A stretch of DNA of 64,000 nucleotides, from positions 6,671,509 to 6,735,508 of the forward strand of contig NC_133777.1 of the NCBI RefSeq assembly GCF_003597395.2. The letters are read 5' to 3'. Within the stretch, counting starts at the first letter, position 1. Each line of letters starts with the position of its first letter. The DNA comes from Chelonoidis abingdonii. Lineage: Eukaryota > Chordata > Testudines > Testudinidae. The translations under genes were made by a program, and so were the position numbers. Positions 48,096-59,920 of the stretch are shown here, piece by piece. The notes beneath the pieces were generated by a model. That model ran no database searches. It was not told where the DNA came from and was given only the letters and a program-made list of their open reading frames with translations.

Positions 48096-48170
48096 CCAAG
48101 TCATTAGGAGCCCAGGTCTTTAACAGGGCCAGATCGTCCCCATCTAGCTGTTGCTCGCTGCCTCCCGAGA

Positions 48171-51100
48171 ATGTGGCGCAGTTGTCGGCGGCTGTTCTAC
48201 GCCAGGCCGCCCCAGACCCCATGGCTGTGTCTGACTCCTCCTGTTGGGGGCCCCAGCCTTTCGCTGCCGGGCACAGCACGGACATACACCCCGCCGACAG
48301 GTGAGGACAAAGCTGGACCGCGATCCTGCTGCACACATGACAGATTTCAACATGCTCATTTCCAGACTGCAGGGACGTTTGTCCGTGGTGGATTTAGCCA
48401 GTCCTAAAAGCTGGCTGCGACCACAGTTTATGAGAGGTGCATGGTCCCCTATTTACAGCGGAGGGCTCTGGCTTGTGGGGGCCGTAACTGAACATTTGTA
48501 GCAGTAGTTGTGGAGACCCAGGTATTTCAAGCCTGACAATGAACATTTATTGTTCAGATATGTGCAGGGCACTGCAGAGGCAAAAGAAAACCGTATCCCT
48601 TCCCCACCAAGCATGAAGTCTAATGCCTCATGCCTGCTGCTGACAGTGTGTGAGTCTGCTGCTGTGCCTGTCTACGGCCGCACAGATGCAGCAGTTAGCA
48701 CGTGCTGCCAGTTCTATTTTAGGTACTGCTATTATCTCAGTCACCACGGTAGCTGAGTACCTCACGTTGTTTAATTTATTCCTTCTCACAACCCCCCAGT
48801 AAGGCTAGGCAGTGCTGTGATTCCTCACTTTATAGATAGGGAACAGAGGGAAAGAGAAGCTGAGATCACACACAAAGTCTGTGGCAGAGTAGCGAATCAA
48901 ATCCAGGTCTCCTGAGTTACAGGCTAACACCTCCACCACTAGTCCATCCTTCCTTAGTCGTAGAAGTGGTGCTTTAAACATCTTTCCCATGTGGGTTCAG
49001 TGGTTTCTAGAGGATGGTAAAATTTGATCCTTTGTTTCTCACAAGCCAAGACCCTGAACTTGCAATGAAATGCATGTCCTGGAGCCCCATTAAAACAGGA
49101 CTAGGGGAGCGTGTTTTGTTGCAGGATGAAGGCCTGGGCACATGCTTGACTAGTCCTAACAACATGGCATTCTTTAAGTCCCTTGATCCTGCAACTGTCT
49201 TGGTCTGAGCAGACTGCCTTTGCCTTCACTGGGACTCTGGAAACCCAGGGCCTGCGTGTGCAGTCAGATGTAAGAAGGGAGCCATAGTCCAGGCCCAGTT
49301 TGTCACTACTGTAAGGGCAAGGGTTTGGAGAGGTAGCCCATTCTCCCTGCTTTGTGTGGGAAATGGAGCCAGGTGTGTGTCTGTCTGTCTGTGTAAGTGG
49401 TCCAGTCCTTACAGACTCGGATCTGGATCCACAGTACAGGCACGTAGCTTCCGGTTTGGAACTTGTTATCTGCTGTTGCTCTGCATGTCCTCAAAGAGCC
49501 TGTCTTCCTATGTTCATTTATTACTCATTATAAAGCCAGAGGAACCACTGTGATCATCTAGGCTGGCCTCCTGCGTAACAAAGGCCCAAGGGTTCCCTTG
49601 AATTCATTCATTAATGTTGCCTGTGGTTTTTGTTTGGAGCAGGGAATACAGTGGGTGTGACAGCTGTCAGTGCAGGGATCGAGCTGTGTTACATGTGGGC
49701 ACAGTCAGGGAATTAGCAGGTGCTGTTCATGCCATTTAGAAGTCTAATGGTTGTGCCTGACAACAGTGCAAGTGCCAAATGGAAACTGCTTCTAAGACTG
49801 GGGCCTGTAACCCCTAGCGGTAGATTTGCTATTGCACCAGGTGGGCTCCTGGGCATAACAGGTGCAGCTGGGAGGGAGATCCTCAGTTTAAAGGCCCAGG
49901 GAAGAGCAAAGAGATCATCGCTCCCCCAGTATATTAAATTGCATGCTGCAGTATACCTGGCGTCTGTGTGAACGCCCGCGGGAAATGAGTTCGTGCGTTG
50001 TGGGCAGTGCTCCTGGATCCAGCCAGAGGGCATTCAGGGCAGATGACAGGCTAGCTTGTTGCTGTAATTTAGGGGCTATTGTTGAGTCAGGCACATCATT
50101 GGCTTCCGTCTGAAATCACACCCGAGGGAGCTGTTTTAAAAGCTGGCTGGATATTGGTGACTCACCTAAGCTACATAGGAGTTGTAGCTTCTGCTGATTG
50201 GAGTTGCTGCATCACTCCAGCAGGTGGAACAGCTTTGACCAGCTGAGCAAAGCTCCTGATAGGTCACATAACTTTTGTTTCCAAGACTGTGTCCGGAGAG
50301 CTGGTCCACTGACCCAGAGCTAGTTTAATATTCAGTCTGGCAAAGAGGGGCTTGGTGGTAGGGATTGCACCACCCTGTATTCCAGGCCTGCTCTGTGCCC
50401 TCATGTCTCACATCTGTTTAATATTATCATCCGTCATGTTTATTAAAATTGTACCTATGGGCCAATCAAGGGTGCCCCCACTGTGCAAGGTGCTGGACAT
50501 ACACCGAGTAGCAGATGGTCCTTGCCCCAAAGAGTTTACAGTCTATTTAGACTAGACAGATGTGAGTGGGGCAGGTAGAACAGTCAGGCAGAGTGGACAC
50601 TGGGGTGAGAGCAAATGACATGTTAGTGCCATGTTTTGTTTTTTTGTTTTTTGTGGTGGGTTTAGTTAGGAACATACCAGCTAACTGGAGAGAAAAGGGC
50701 AGGGCAGGGGAGAAGAGGAGATGTGGGGCCGGTGTGGAGAGAAACAGCTGAAGAGACTGGGAGAGCAGGCTTGGAGCAAACAGCTGATCAGCACTGGGCA
50801 CAGACAGTCCAGTCACAATCGCTGCAAATTCTCTCAGTGTCCTGCTTTGGCTTTTCTGCCCTGATCAGTTGGAGTCTTTGGCTCCTCCTCCCTACAGGTG
50901 TCTCCCAAGGCCACCTGGTGTGAAGGGGGAGAAGCAGCACCAGGTCCTAGTGCCCCCAGGGTGAACAGCATTTGAAAGCTATATGTAGAAAAAGATCTGG
51001 AGTGCGTAATATGCCAACACCATATTCCTCTGTTGAAATACACAGGAGGATTGCTTTTGGGAGGGAGGGAGTGGGTGTAAGTTGGGTGTCTCCCTTCTAC

Positions 51101-54100
51101 CTGGGCACAGGTAGTGCTTAGGAAGTGGGTAGGGAGAGGGGCTGAAACTAGAGTGGATGACCCAGATGCATCCCTGGGGTCACTCTTTGGTTTCAAAGGG
51201 CTCACAGGAGGGCTGAGCCTGACACGTTACTAAGCCAAATAAGCCATAACACACCTGTCGATGTCATGCCTATTGTTTTGTGTATGGGTGCCGCACAACA
51301 GGCATGAGACTACAGCTGGGCCCGGCGTGCTAGAGGGAAGCAGCTGCTCTGCTTAAAGAGAGGTCCCTGGTTCATGGTGAGCTCCCAGGACAGGCCTCGC
51401 TCCAAAGCCTTGAGGCAGATCCAGAGGGACGCAGGCACATGGGCTTGTGTAGAGACTCTGAACCAGCTACGGAAGGAGGCTAGCTGTGCCATGCTCAGCA
51501 CTGCCATGCCAGATCCGCAGTGGGCAGGGATGAGGAGGGGGGCTTGACTGTTGTTCTCACTGCTTTCTGAGTAGATGTAATTTCCCCCCCAGAAAGGAAG
51601 AGGTTTTACCAGAACGTTAGCATCTCCCAAGGCGAAGGTGAGTGCTTCTGCCAGGAGACTGGTGGGGTGTCCGATGCATGGCCCTTTGTGTGAAAGCCGG
51701 GCACAAGGAAGGGTGGTTATGGAATGCAGGCCCTGCCTACTGGCAGTTGCTGGCCAGGCCTGGAAACCAGACCTTGAGAACCAGCTTTGTCACAAACCTG
51801 GTTTGCCCATGGGAAGGGAAATGGCTTCCAAGAATGATTCTTGAGAATTTTTTTCTGATAGAGCAGGGCCCCATAGACCTTCAGTGGGGAGACTCCTGGG
51901 CCAGGTATATCACTGGCGTTGCCCGGGGATGAGTTTGCCCCCTTCAGCTTTATCTCTGAATCTGTCCCCTGCCTGGGGGTTGCATGTGGATCCCGCATGT
52001 GCTTTACCCTGGAATCCCGCTGGGTTTCTAATCTGATCCCCCAGGTGGCTTTGAAATAAACCTTGACAACAGGAAGTTGAAAACACCCCAGGCCAAACTC
52101 TTCACTGTCCCCAGCGAGGCCCTGGCTATTGCTGTTGCTACGGAATGGGATTCCCAGCAGGACACCATCAAGTCCTACACCATGCATCTGGTGAGCGCCG
52201 TGGGCTTTGGTGGAAGGGGAGCCCCGAGGTGGGGAGGAATCTAACAAGTGGTTTTGCTGGAGTCACCACTATGGACAGCCTGATCTTGGATAAAGGTGGA
52301 GCATAGCATGCTGGGAGCTGTAGTCTGTGCGGGCCCCATCTCTGAGCTAAATACATAAACTAGATTGATGTATAAAGGGGCTGAGTCTAGCAATTCTTTT
52401 ATTTTATTTTTTTTACACTTTCTTGGCTTTTGCCTGACCCACAGTGCTGGGGCAAAGGGTGCCTCACCTGTTAGCAGCTATTGGGTCTAACCCCAGGGTT
52501 AAAAACTGCCCCCGAACATGAGCCAAATTCCCCTGTGAATGTGACATGACTCGCTGCTGGAAATGCTTCTCATCCAGATTATTTTAGCCCAAGACCTCCA
52601 GCATGCTGCCATCCTGTCACTGCTCACAGGGGCACTGTCTTTATGGGCCTGATCCAAAGCCAGGAGGATTCCCGTCGTCTCCAGTGGGCTTGGGCTCATT
52701 AATCTCTTGGGCTAGGTTTTGCATCACTATCCCTTAATCTGTCACTGACACAATAAGGATTCTTCAGCTGTTGTCTGGGACCTTGTAAAATCAGAGCTGC
52801 CGCTTCCCCAGCACTCTGGCTGGTGTAATTGCCTTTTGTTTTGCAGACCACATTGTGCAACACAGTTTTGGACAACCCATCTCAGAGAAACAAAGATCAG
52901 CTAATCAGAGCAGCTGTGAAGTTCCTGGAGACAGATACTGTCTGGTAGGAGACTGACTGCACTTGCAATTCATTAGGGAAACCTCTGGCTTAGAAGCCAG
53001 GCCAGTCTCATTGCATTATTATGGGTTATGACATCTTCCAGCTGGGCAGACCAGAAGGGTGACTAGAGGTTTGGAAACGCATTAAGCTGGGCGACTGGTT
53101 GGCACAAATACAGCCTTTGGGACAGACACCCTGGCTTGAACAATGCATCTGCCCTTCTCTTTCTGTAGAGGTACAGCCCTGCAATGACCCCAGTGTATAG
53201 TACGTCCCCTGGAGCCTAGCAGCCCAAGCGGATCAGAGGACAGGCCCCTTCTGAAAGGGAACCAGCACAGAGCCACTCCTTATGGGTACTGAAGCACAAC
53301 TCACTCATAGTGTCAACATAGTGCCACCCCGTCTTCTCCAAACTCACGAACCCCTGGGAGACTTCACCACCTGCAAGGGGGGGGCCAGTTCAGGCCTGGA
53401 GTGATGGGGTTCAGCTCCATTGAGACTTTGTCCTAGGCCTGAATTGTTCCCCACAAGATGATGTGGTCTGTAAGAATTTGGAAGTGCAAGAGCCTTTGAT
53501 TTGGCTTTAAGGAGCATAGCATTTTCCGTGCTGAGCCTTAACATCTGGTTTGCTTTAGAATTCCTTTCTATTATCTTCTATTTTTTCACTGAACCATGGG
53601 CCTGCCTCGTTGAACTCCAGGAGCTCTGACCAAGGGATCGGAACTGTCTTTGAAAAGTGCAAAGAAAAACTTGTGGCACCAAGTCTCTGAGCCCAGATCA
53701 ATTAACGTGGGCTCGTGCTGTGGGACTACAAATAGCCGTGTAGACATTCGGGCTGGAGCGTGGGCTCTGGGACCCTCGCCCCTTGCCAGATTTTGTGGAA
53801 GTGTTTTTTTAGAACAGATAGCTAACAAGTTTGTGCTTCAGGGGTCAGTGCCCCTACTCTGACCACTGGACAGCACTTAATCCCACTGCTGATTTAGAGC
53901 CTGATCCAGAGTGCACTGAGGCCGACTAATGGCCCATTTGATAGCAGACAAGTAAGTGGCCTTCCCTGTGCCTCGGTTTCCCCATCTGTAAAACTGACTC
54001 ACCTTTAGTCAAAGTGCTTTGTGGCCTGTGGCTGCAGAGGTCTCGTGGTGTGAAGCAGAGCTGAGGGCTGGCACTCAAGCGGGCTGTGAACAGCCCCCCC

Positions 54101-57100
54101 CAGTTATTTCAGGAGGACACAGGCACAGACCTGGAAGTGATGTCACAGCATCAGGCCCTACATTTAGGCAGGGCTGTTGGAGCAGCATCTCTTCTTACAG
54201 GGATCAAGAGCTGGCTGGTTGTCTGTCCAGCAGAGGGCTCGGGATCTGAGGGAGGGTCGTCAATGGAAGCTCTTCCTTTCCTTAGCCGGTATCATCTGCT
54301 CACTTGAAGCTTATGGTCAGTACCTGCTCTTCAAATACTGGGCTCCCCTTGCCATCACCGAAAACGGCTTAGCTGCCCAGTGGGTTTGTTCCATGTAATG
54401 TGTGAAGGCGGCCAATAATTTGTCGGTGAAGGTTGTTTTCTTGTTGCAATGTTCTAGCTACAGGGTGGAGGAACCAGCCGGCCTAGTAGAACTTCAGAAG
54501 AATGAATGGGATCCCATGATCGAGTGGGCTGAGAAAAGGTAAGAAGTCAAAGATTTTTCCCTTCTCATTGCTAGCTGCCCTCTCTGTGGAATTCTGAGGG
54601 TGCTCGTCACCGCACTAGCCATTGGGCCATGGAAATGGGGTAATGAGGAGGCGTTGGAGGGCAGAGACTGTACCTAAAGGGTGTCAAGTCACCAGCAGTG
54701 AGGAGGTGCTGTTGGCCAGTCTCCAGCACGATGTCTTGGTGACCCCTTCACTGTGTGTCTCAGCCCATTGAGGAGGAAGGGCATTAGGCTTGTAAATTCC
54801 ATAAGCAAGACCAGATGTTGCTGCACATGCAACATTGCACTGACTGGCTCTGTGAATGAATTAGAGTGGTGCAGTGCGGGTCCCCACATAGACCCTGAGG
54901 GGAAAAAGCAGGTATAACCCTAGCTGACATCAATGAGGGTCGTATCTGCCCTCGCCAGGGCTAAATTTAGCCAGAGTCTTGCTTCATAATAATACTGAGG
55001 CTCCCATGTCTCAACGACCAATTGTTTGCCTGGTACTATCTAACTCATTCCAGGTACAACGTGGAGATCGGCTCCTCTACTAGCATCATGGGACCCAACA
55101 TCCCAGCCAGGACCAAAGACACTTTCACCAGCCATTTGGCATCTTACAACATGTGGGCACTGCAAGGTACTGAGGACAACTTATCTGGTGGGTCCGTCCA
55201 TCCAGGGTACACGAAGCACCATTCACATATATGCCCTTTCTTCTCTCAGAGCAGCAACCAGCACAACAAAAATGTTTTGGGGAAGGAGGGAGACTTTAAA
55301 TCAATGGGGGAAAAAAAAGGGGGATTGTTGTTTAAAATAAATAAATCCAAGCTAGACCTTTAGCTCTGTAAGGCAGGGGCTCTCTCTTCACTGGACAGTA
55401 TCTTGTTGTATTACGCCCTGATTCTCTCAGAACTACTGACATTTTTTTCCCCCCTTAACATGACATTTTCAGGTGATTTCGGTCCAAAATTTAGGCTGTT
55501 ACCAAGAAAAGGGGTTTGAAACCCCAAGTGCTCAGAAACGATTTATAGTTTAGTGACTTTCCTTCTCCCCCACCCCAGTAAACGAAAACCCCTTGAGTTT
55601 AGATTTAAAATGTAAGAGCTGTGGTTACTGGCAGCCCAGCTGTTCTACTCTTGTGCGACTGAAGGAGATCCAGAAAGTGAATGTGCCTGGAAACAAAGGT
55701 GAAACTAACTAATCTGTTCTCATTGCTCATCCTCCTTGAAGTGCAAGATGCAAATAAACAGTAAAAATGGTGAAAAGCGCCCAAGACTTTAAAAATTCTT
55801 TCAGGTCAATGGTAAATATTTTAAAATGGAGTTTTACCCCAACACATCCCCTCTTTATTCCTTGTGTCATTCTCCTTTCAAAATAAAGATGTTTTAAACA
55901 AAGCAGACTAGAAACCCACCGGAATCTCTGGCTACCTCATCAGAAGACAATGAGAGAGATCGAATTCTCAGTAGAAAAGTGTGCTCTCTGTTGTGATTTC
56001 AGGGCCTCCTCAATCCTTCCTGTAAACAGTTCTGGTCACCTTGTGTTTACAGCTTGTTTTTGGGGTAAGGTCGGGGATGCTTCTTTTAGTTGGTTGGTAT
56101 TTTGACACGTCTGTCTTCAGCTGGGGACAGCAAGGGCCCAGGCCCCAGCTGTCGTATTCCTGGGCAGTGAGTTAACTATTGATCCCAAGTCTGGCCTTGA
56201 CTCTAGCTGATCGCTCAGCTCAGACTGAGCATGACTCATGCTGCTTTGTCTCCTCCCCTTGCCTTGAACATGGGCCTGATCTTCAGTGGTGCTCAGCACC
56301 TCCAGCTGTCACAAATGCTCATCATCGTTGCGGATCAGGCCCCTTTTTCTCTGTCTCCCTCTCCTAGATGGTTGTGCATGTTCTCTGATCTAATCCCCAG
56401 TTTTTCAGTGCTAAGATGTGAGCTCTGCCATCCTGCAGAAGGGAATCCTTCCAAATTAGTATCCAGTGGTGCGGGATTATTACATTATAAGGGTGTGTTT
56501 CAGAATGAGAGAAAGCGGTTTGCAGTCAGAGATGCAGCCATTTGCATCACAGTAACAATGGATCCTGATTAGCAACAGAAATTTCATGTGTTTATTAACT
56601 GTGGACTTGACTCTGTAGAGTGCATTGATCCAAGGCGTGGGGGATCATCTACCCGTCTGACCCTGCTGAACGTGTTACACCTTGGCTGCACCTTCAGAAG
56701 GTGCGAAGATGCTGACGTGATTTTGTATAAATAACTGTGGTTCATGTTTGATATTTTCCCACCTCCCAGGTATAGAATATGTGATCACACAGCTGAAATC
56801 TCTGATTCTGTCCATGGGACTGATTGACAGACACATTCCAGTAGAAAAAGCCGTGCAGCTGTCTCGCTTGGAGGAAGAATACCAGGTAAATTATGTTCCA
56901 GAGCAACCCTATCATTCCAGTAGTGATAATCTCAGCATGACAAGTGATCTCCCAGCACAAACGACTGGCCACAGAACTGCCTGCTATTACAGGAGACGTT
57001 CACTCCATCAGGCTGCCTCTGGTCAATACGGTTTGAGTGTTCAGCCACTCAATTCACATGATGAACAGCCAAAGGCGCTCTGAGTCCAACCTGCTGAGGG

Positions 57101-57660
57101 CTGGACTGCTGCTTTTCGGCCCTCCTCCAAACTGTAGTGCAAAGTCCAAGAATGGTCTTTATTCTGTGTATTGGCCAGGCCTAAGCACTTTGCCAAGGAC
57201 TAAGCTAATGCTAACGTGATTGTTGTGAACACAAAAAGCTCTGTCCTTGCACAAAACCATCCTTGACCCAAAGTCCAGTGAAGTTAATGGAAGTCTGACT
57301 TGAATGAGCTTTGGATCAGGCCCTAATATGTTGCCTTCTATGGCCCCTTTCACTTGAGGGTCTCCGAGCGCTGGGCAGGCACTGGTTAGTGAGGCGTTGG
57401 TGCCACTCCTGGGAAGTATTAGCTCTGTTCTACAGACAGGAAAATGGAGGCCAAGAAGTCCTGAAGTCCAAACCTGTTTCTAATTAACTCTTGAGTGAGC
57501 TGCTTATTCTCTCTCCTCTCAGATCCAGCGGTGGGGCAACGTGGAGTGGGCCCACGACTATGACCTGTACGAGCTGCGTGCCCGCACGGCTGCTGGGACC
57601 CTCTTTGCTCACCTTTGTTCAGAGAGCTCGACTGTAAAACACAAGCTGCTACAGGACTGA
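48171..57660 (+). CDS. ATPAF2: ATP synthase mitochondrial F1 complex assembly factor 2, complete in 8 coding exons
   Basis: Exons: 48171-48300, 51593-51637, 52045-52190, 52847-52944, 54458-54538, 55054-55166, 56770-56885, 57523-57660. They total 867 nt, 288 codons plus TGA; human ATPAF2 has 289. All junctions are GT-AG and in phase. The start MWRSCRRLFYARPPQ matches the human MWRSC start and is an Arg-rich mitochondrial presequence, poorly conserved as expected. Exon 2 gives the RKRFYQNVSISQGE segment, exon 3 LKTPQAKLFTVPSEALAIAV and TEWDSQQD, exon 5 EWDPMIEWAEKR, exon 6 SSTSIMGPNIPA and exon 8 GNVEWAHDYDL and LRARTAAGTLF. ATPAF2 is the Atp12 chaperone that binds F1-alpha in the mitochondrial matrix and is needed for F1 assembly. 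The gene lies head-to-head with GID4 across a CpG-rich interval and tail-to-tail with DRC3. No damage is seen in the coding exons. Confidence 0.97.
48760..48960 (-). repeat. MIR-like SINE copy in ATPAF2 intron 1
   Basis: Contains ATAGATAGGGAACAGAGGGA, AGTCTGTGGCAGAGTAGC and AATCCAGGTCTCCTGAG, the reverse orientation of a tRNA-derived core SINE. Confidence 0.5.
49535..49605 (-). mobile_element. CR1-like LINE 3' end fragment
   Basis: GCCAGAGGAACCACTGTGAT, CATCTAGGCTGGCCTCCTGC fits the reverse-oriented CR1 tail. It lies in ATPAF2 intron 1. Confidence 0.5.
52306..52324 (+). promoter_or_regulatory. ZNF143/THAP11-type element in ATPAF2 intron 3
   Basis: GCATGCTGGGAGCTGTAGT closely follows the known long ZNF143 motif (reverse of ACTACAATTCCCAGCATGC). 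No gene start is obvious beside it, so activity is unproven. Confidence 0.45.
53940..54030 (+). repeat. MIR-like SINE fragment in ATPAF2 intron 4
   Basis: Core CTGTGCCTCGGTTTCCCCAT followed by CTGTAAAACTGACTC. Confidence 0.5.
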
Positions 57661-58225
57661 GGCTCTGGGGAGCGACGCGTCAGGCAGAGCTGGAGAATGC
57701 CCAGTACAGATTACAAATGCAGCCTGGTGGATTGGAGCCATTGGCCGGCAATCCGCGCCTGCCAGTGTGGTGACTTAGCATTGCGAGGGCCATGACTTTA
57801 TAATGATTCCTAGCGGAGGCGTTTCTTCCTAGCTTGGCTAGTGCTGAGGGTGCCGGTGACTCTTAGCAGTCCTGGCTTTTGTTACAAAGGAAGTACAGTC
57901 TGAGCTCCCTTCAGCCCCAGTGAAATGCCCTGTCCCTGGCAGTTGCCACAGGCTACAGCTCAGCCACTGTTTATGCTCACTTAGAGGGGTAGCTAGTCTA
58001 CATTCTACCCTTTAAGGGTCCCAGCTGTGGGACCAGCATCCCAGCAAAAGGGCTTCGGTAAGGCTAGGCACACGCTCCAGCATAGGTCCCACCTTGGCAT
58101 CTGCCTGCCCATGTTTGTTGCTAAAATCCAAAGTCCCATCCTTGGAGACAAGCCCCAGCTGTACCTGTTCCTCACCCAGTAATGTGCTTCTGCCCCTGTG
58201 CAAAGCTGGACTCAATCCCAGTTTG

Positions 58226-58231
58226 ATTAAA
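58226..58231 (+). terminator. Candidate ATPAF2 polyadenylation signal
   Basis: ATTAAA lies 566 bp after the ATPAF2 stop, followed within 25 bp by the T/C-rich GTCTCCTGC. It is the best candidate I see before the convergent DRC3 gene. Confidence 0.45.
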
Positions 58232-59764
58232 GACGTCTCCTGCTAGATACTGGAAGCCAGTGCGTGTGGTCAGTTATTTTATACTTCCCCACCGCACTGT
58301 GGGATGTGCGCTGCCTCTCTGCCCAAGAGCGCCCAGACAGCGGCAGAGCCATCACTGACTGACAGCTGTCTGCTTCCTCGCCTGCAGGCTTCGTCTGTGT
58401 CCCTGTGTCAGGCTCTCCATGCTCTGTTGCAGGCACCGGCCTGCCCGCCGAGGACTGGACAGGAGCTCCCCCTTGTTTTTAGACTAATTCTAACTCCCCA
58501 ACTGTCTGAGGCCCTGATCCTGCAAAGGCTTACGCACATGCTGAACTCGAAGCAAACCCACTGACTTTGGTGGGACTCCTAATGCATAATATGTATTGAG
58601 CAGGCACATACGACTTATGGGATCAATGCCTATGCCTCACCGACCAGGCCTGTGCTGCAAAGTTCTGATCTAACCTGCCTCTCTCCCCCAAGTTCAGGGG
58701 TGTTTGGCCCCTGGGCTTTCGTTTAGGCCTGTCTCTGAAGAATTCAGTCTCTTAAAGGAAAAGAAAATGTCAGCTGGGCAGTTGTTATGGAAACCTCCTA
58801 TGAGCATGATCACCCCTGGAATCCTCATTTAGAACCAGCTTTGTTTCCAGTTAGCACGCGGGGGAATCAGTAGTGCCAGCACTTTCATGAGTGACCACAG
58901 ACTTGAGACCCCTTCATTTCTGGGTGCCCAACTACCCATGTAGAGCTTGGCCTTCCAGAGGGGCTGAGCACCCGCAGATCCCATGGGTTTCAGTTGGAGC
59001 CACAGGTGCTCAGCTCTGCCGAAAAGCCGGAGCCCATGTGCAGCCAGTCAGTGCCGTTTCTGGGGTTAGCAATGACCAGAGGAGAGCCTGCTCTCAAACC
59101 AGCCCAAGGGAGGACAGTGTTTTGTCAGCTAAACCAGAGCAACTGCAATCAGCCCACGGGCAGGGCTAGTGCCAGGAAAGGAGGAGTGGACGTCTCAGGG
59201 CATTTGTCTCTTTCCCAAACAGTGCACTGCCACATCCGTTCCACAAGCATGGGTTTCCCTTCTTCCCCCTCTTCAGTGCCCTGCCTCCAGCAAGGAGTCT
59301 GAGCTCCCTACCAGGCAAATGGAGCAGCTGCTGCTGAACAAGGAGGGAAATTAATGACTCGGCACTGAGCGGCCACAGGTGAGCTTCTGCAGAGCCATTG
59401 GTCTCCCTGCTGGTCAGAGCCACTCTGGGCACGCTGCAAAAAGCTGCCTTAGTGGGGGACAGAGGAGGCTACCAGGAGTGCAGAGCCTCAAACCTCAGGC
59501 TTGCTGGGCCAGAAACCCATGATTGTTAGGGAGGCGGCGGTTAGTCTGATGGAGAGTGTTCTCTTCCCCATCACTGCCACGTGCCAGCTCCTGACACTGC
59601 CCGCAGGTGCCAAATCTTCCAGGCATGGCCTGCTGTTGGAGAATCGCAGCTCAGTCAGGGACCTAGCTGTTTGTGAGCTGGCTTTGATTTGTACCATAAG
59701 TCTCAGCAGTCTTCAAAGTGAAATCCTCAGCTCCTCTTTAAGAGCTTTCCAAACTCATGGTATT
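58232..59764. other. Convergent gap between ATPAF2 and DRC3
   Basis: No exon is seen. CCCTGATCCTGCAAAGGC at about 58513 resembles an interspersed motif common in turtles and birds. Confidence 0.4.
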
Positions 59765-59770
59765 TTTATT
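59765..59770 (-). terminator. Candidate DRC3 polyadenylation signal
   Basis: AATAAA on the minus strand, about 150 bp after the DRC3 stop codon. It would give a short 3' UTR and leave about 1.5 kb to the facing ATPAF2 signal, so the two convergent transcripts need not overlap. Confidence 0.5.
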
Positions 59771-59920
59771 TGCATGTGATTTTTTGGGGGAAGGGTGGGG
59801 GGTGACACCCAAGGATGAAACATCCCCGCCAATTAGTATTTCAAGGGGGCTGTCAGAAAGGGTGAGATGCACCTGTTGGATCACCAAAGCCTGTGTCCTA
59901 ACAGGGGACCCACTGTTGGC

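Noticed and set aside
51717..52247. 176-codon minus-strand reading frame
   Set aside because: It is the antisense shadow of ATPAF2 exon 3 and its flanks and matches no known protein.
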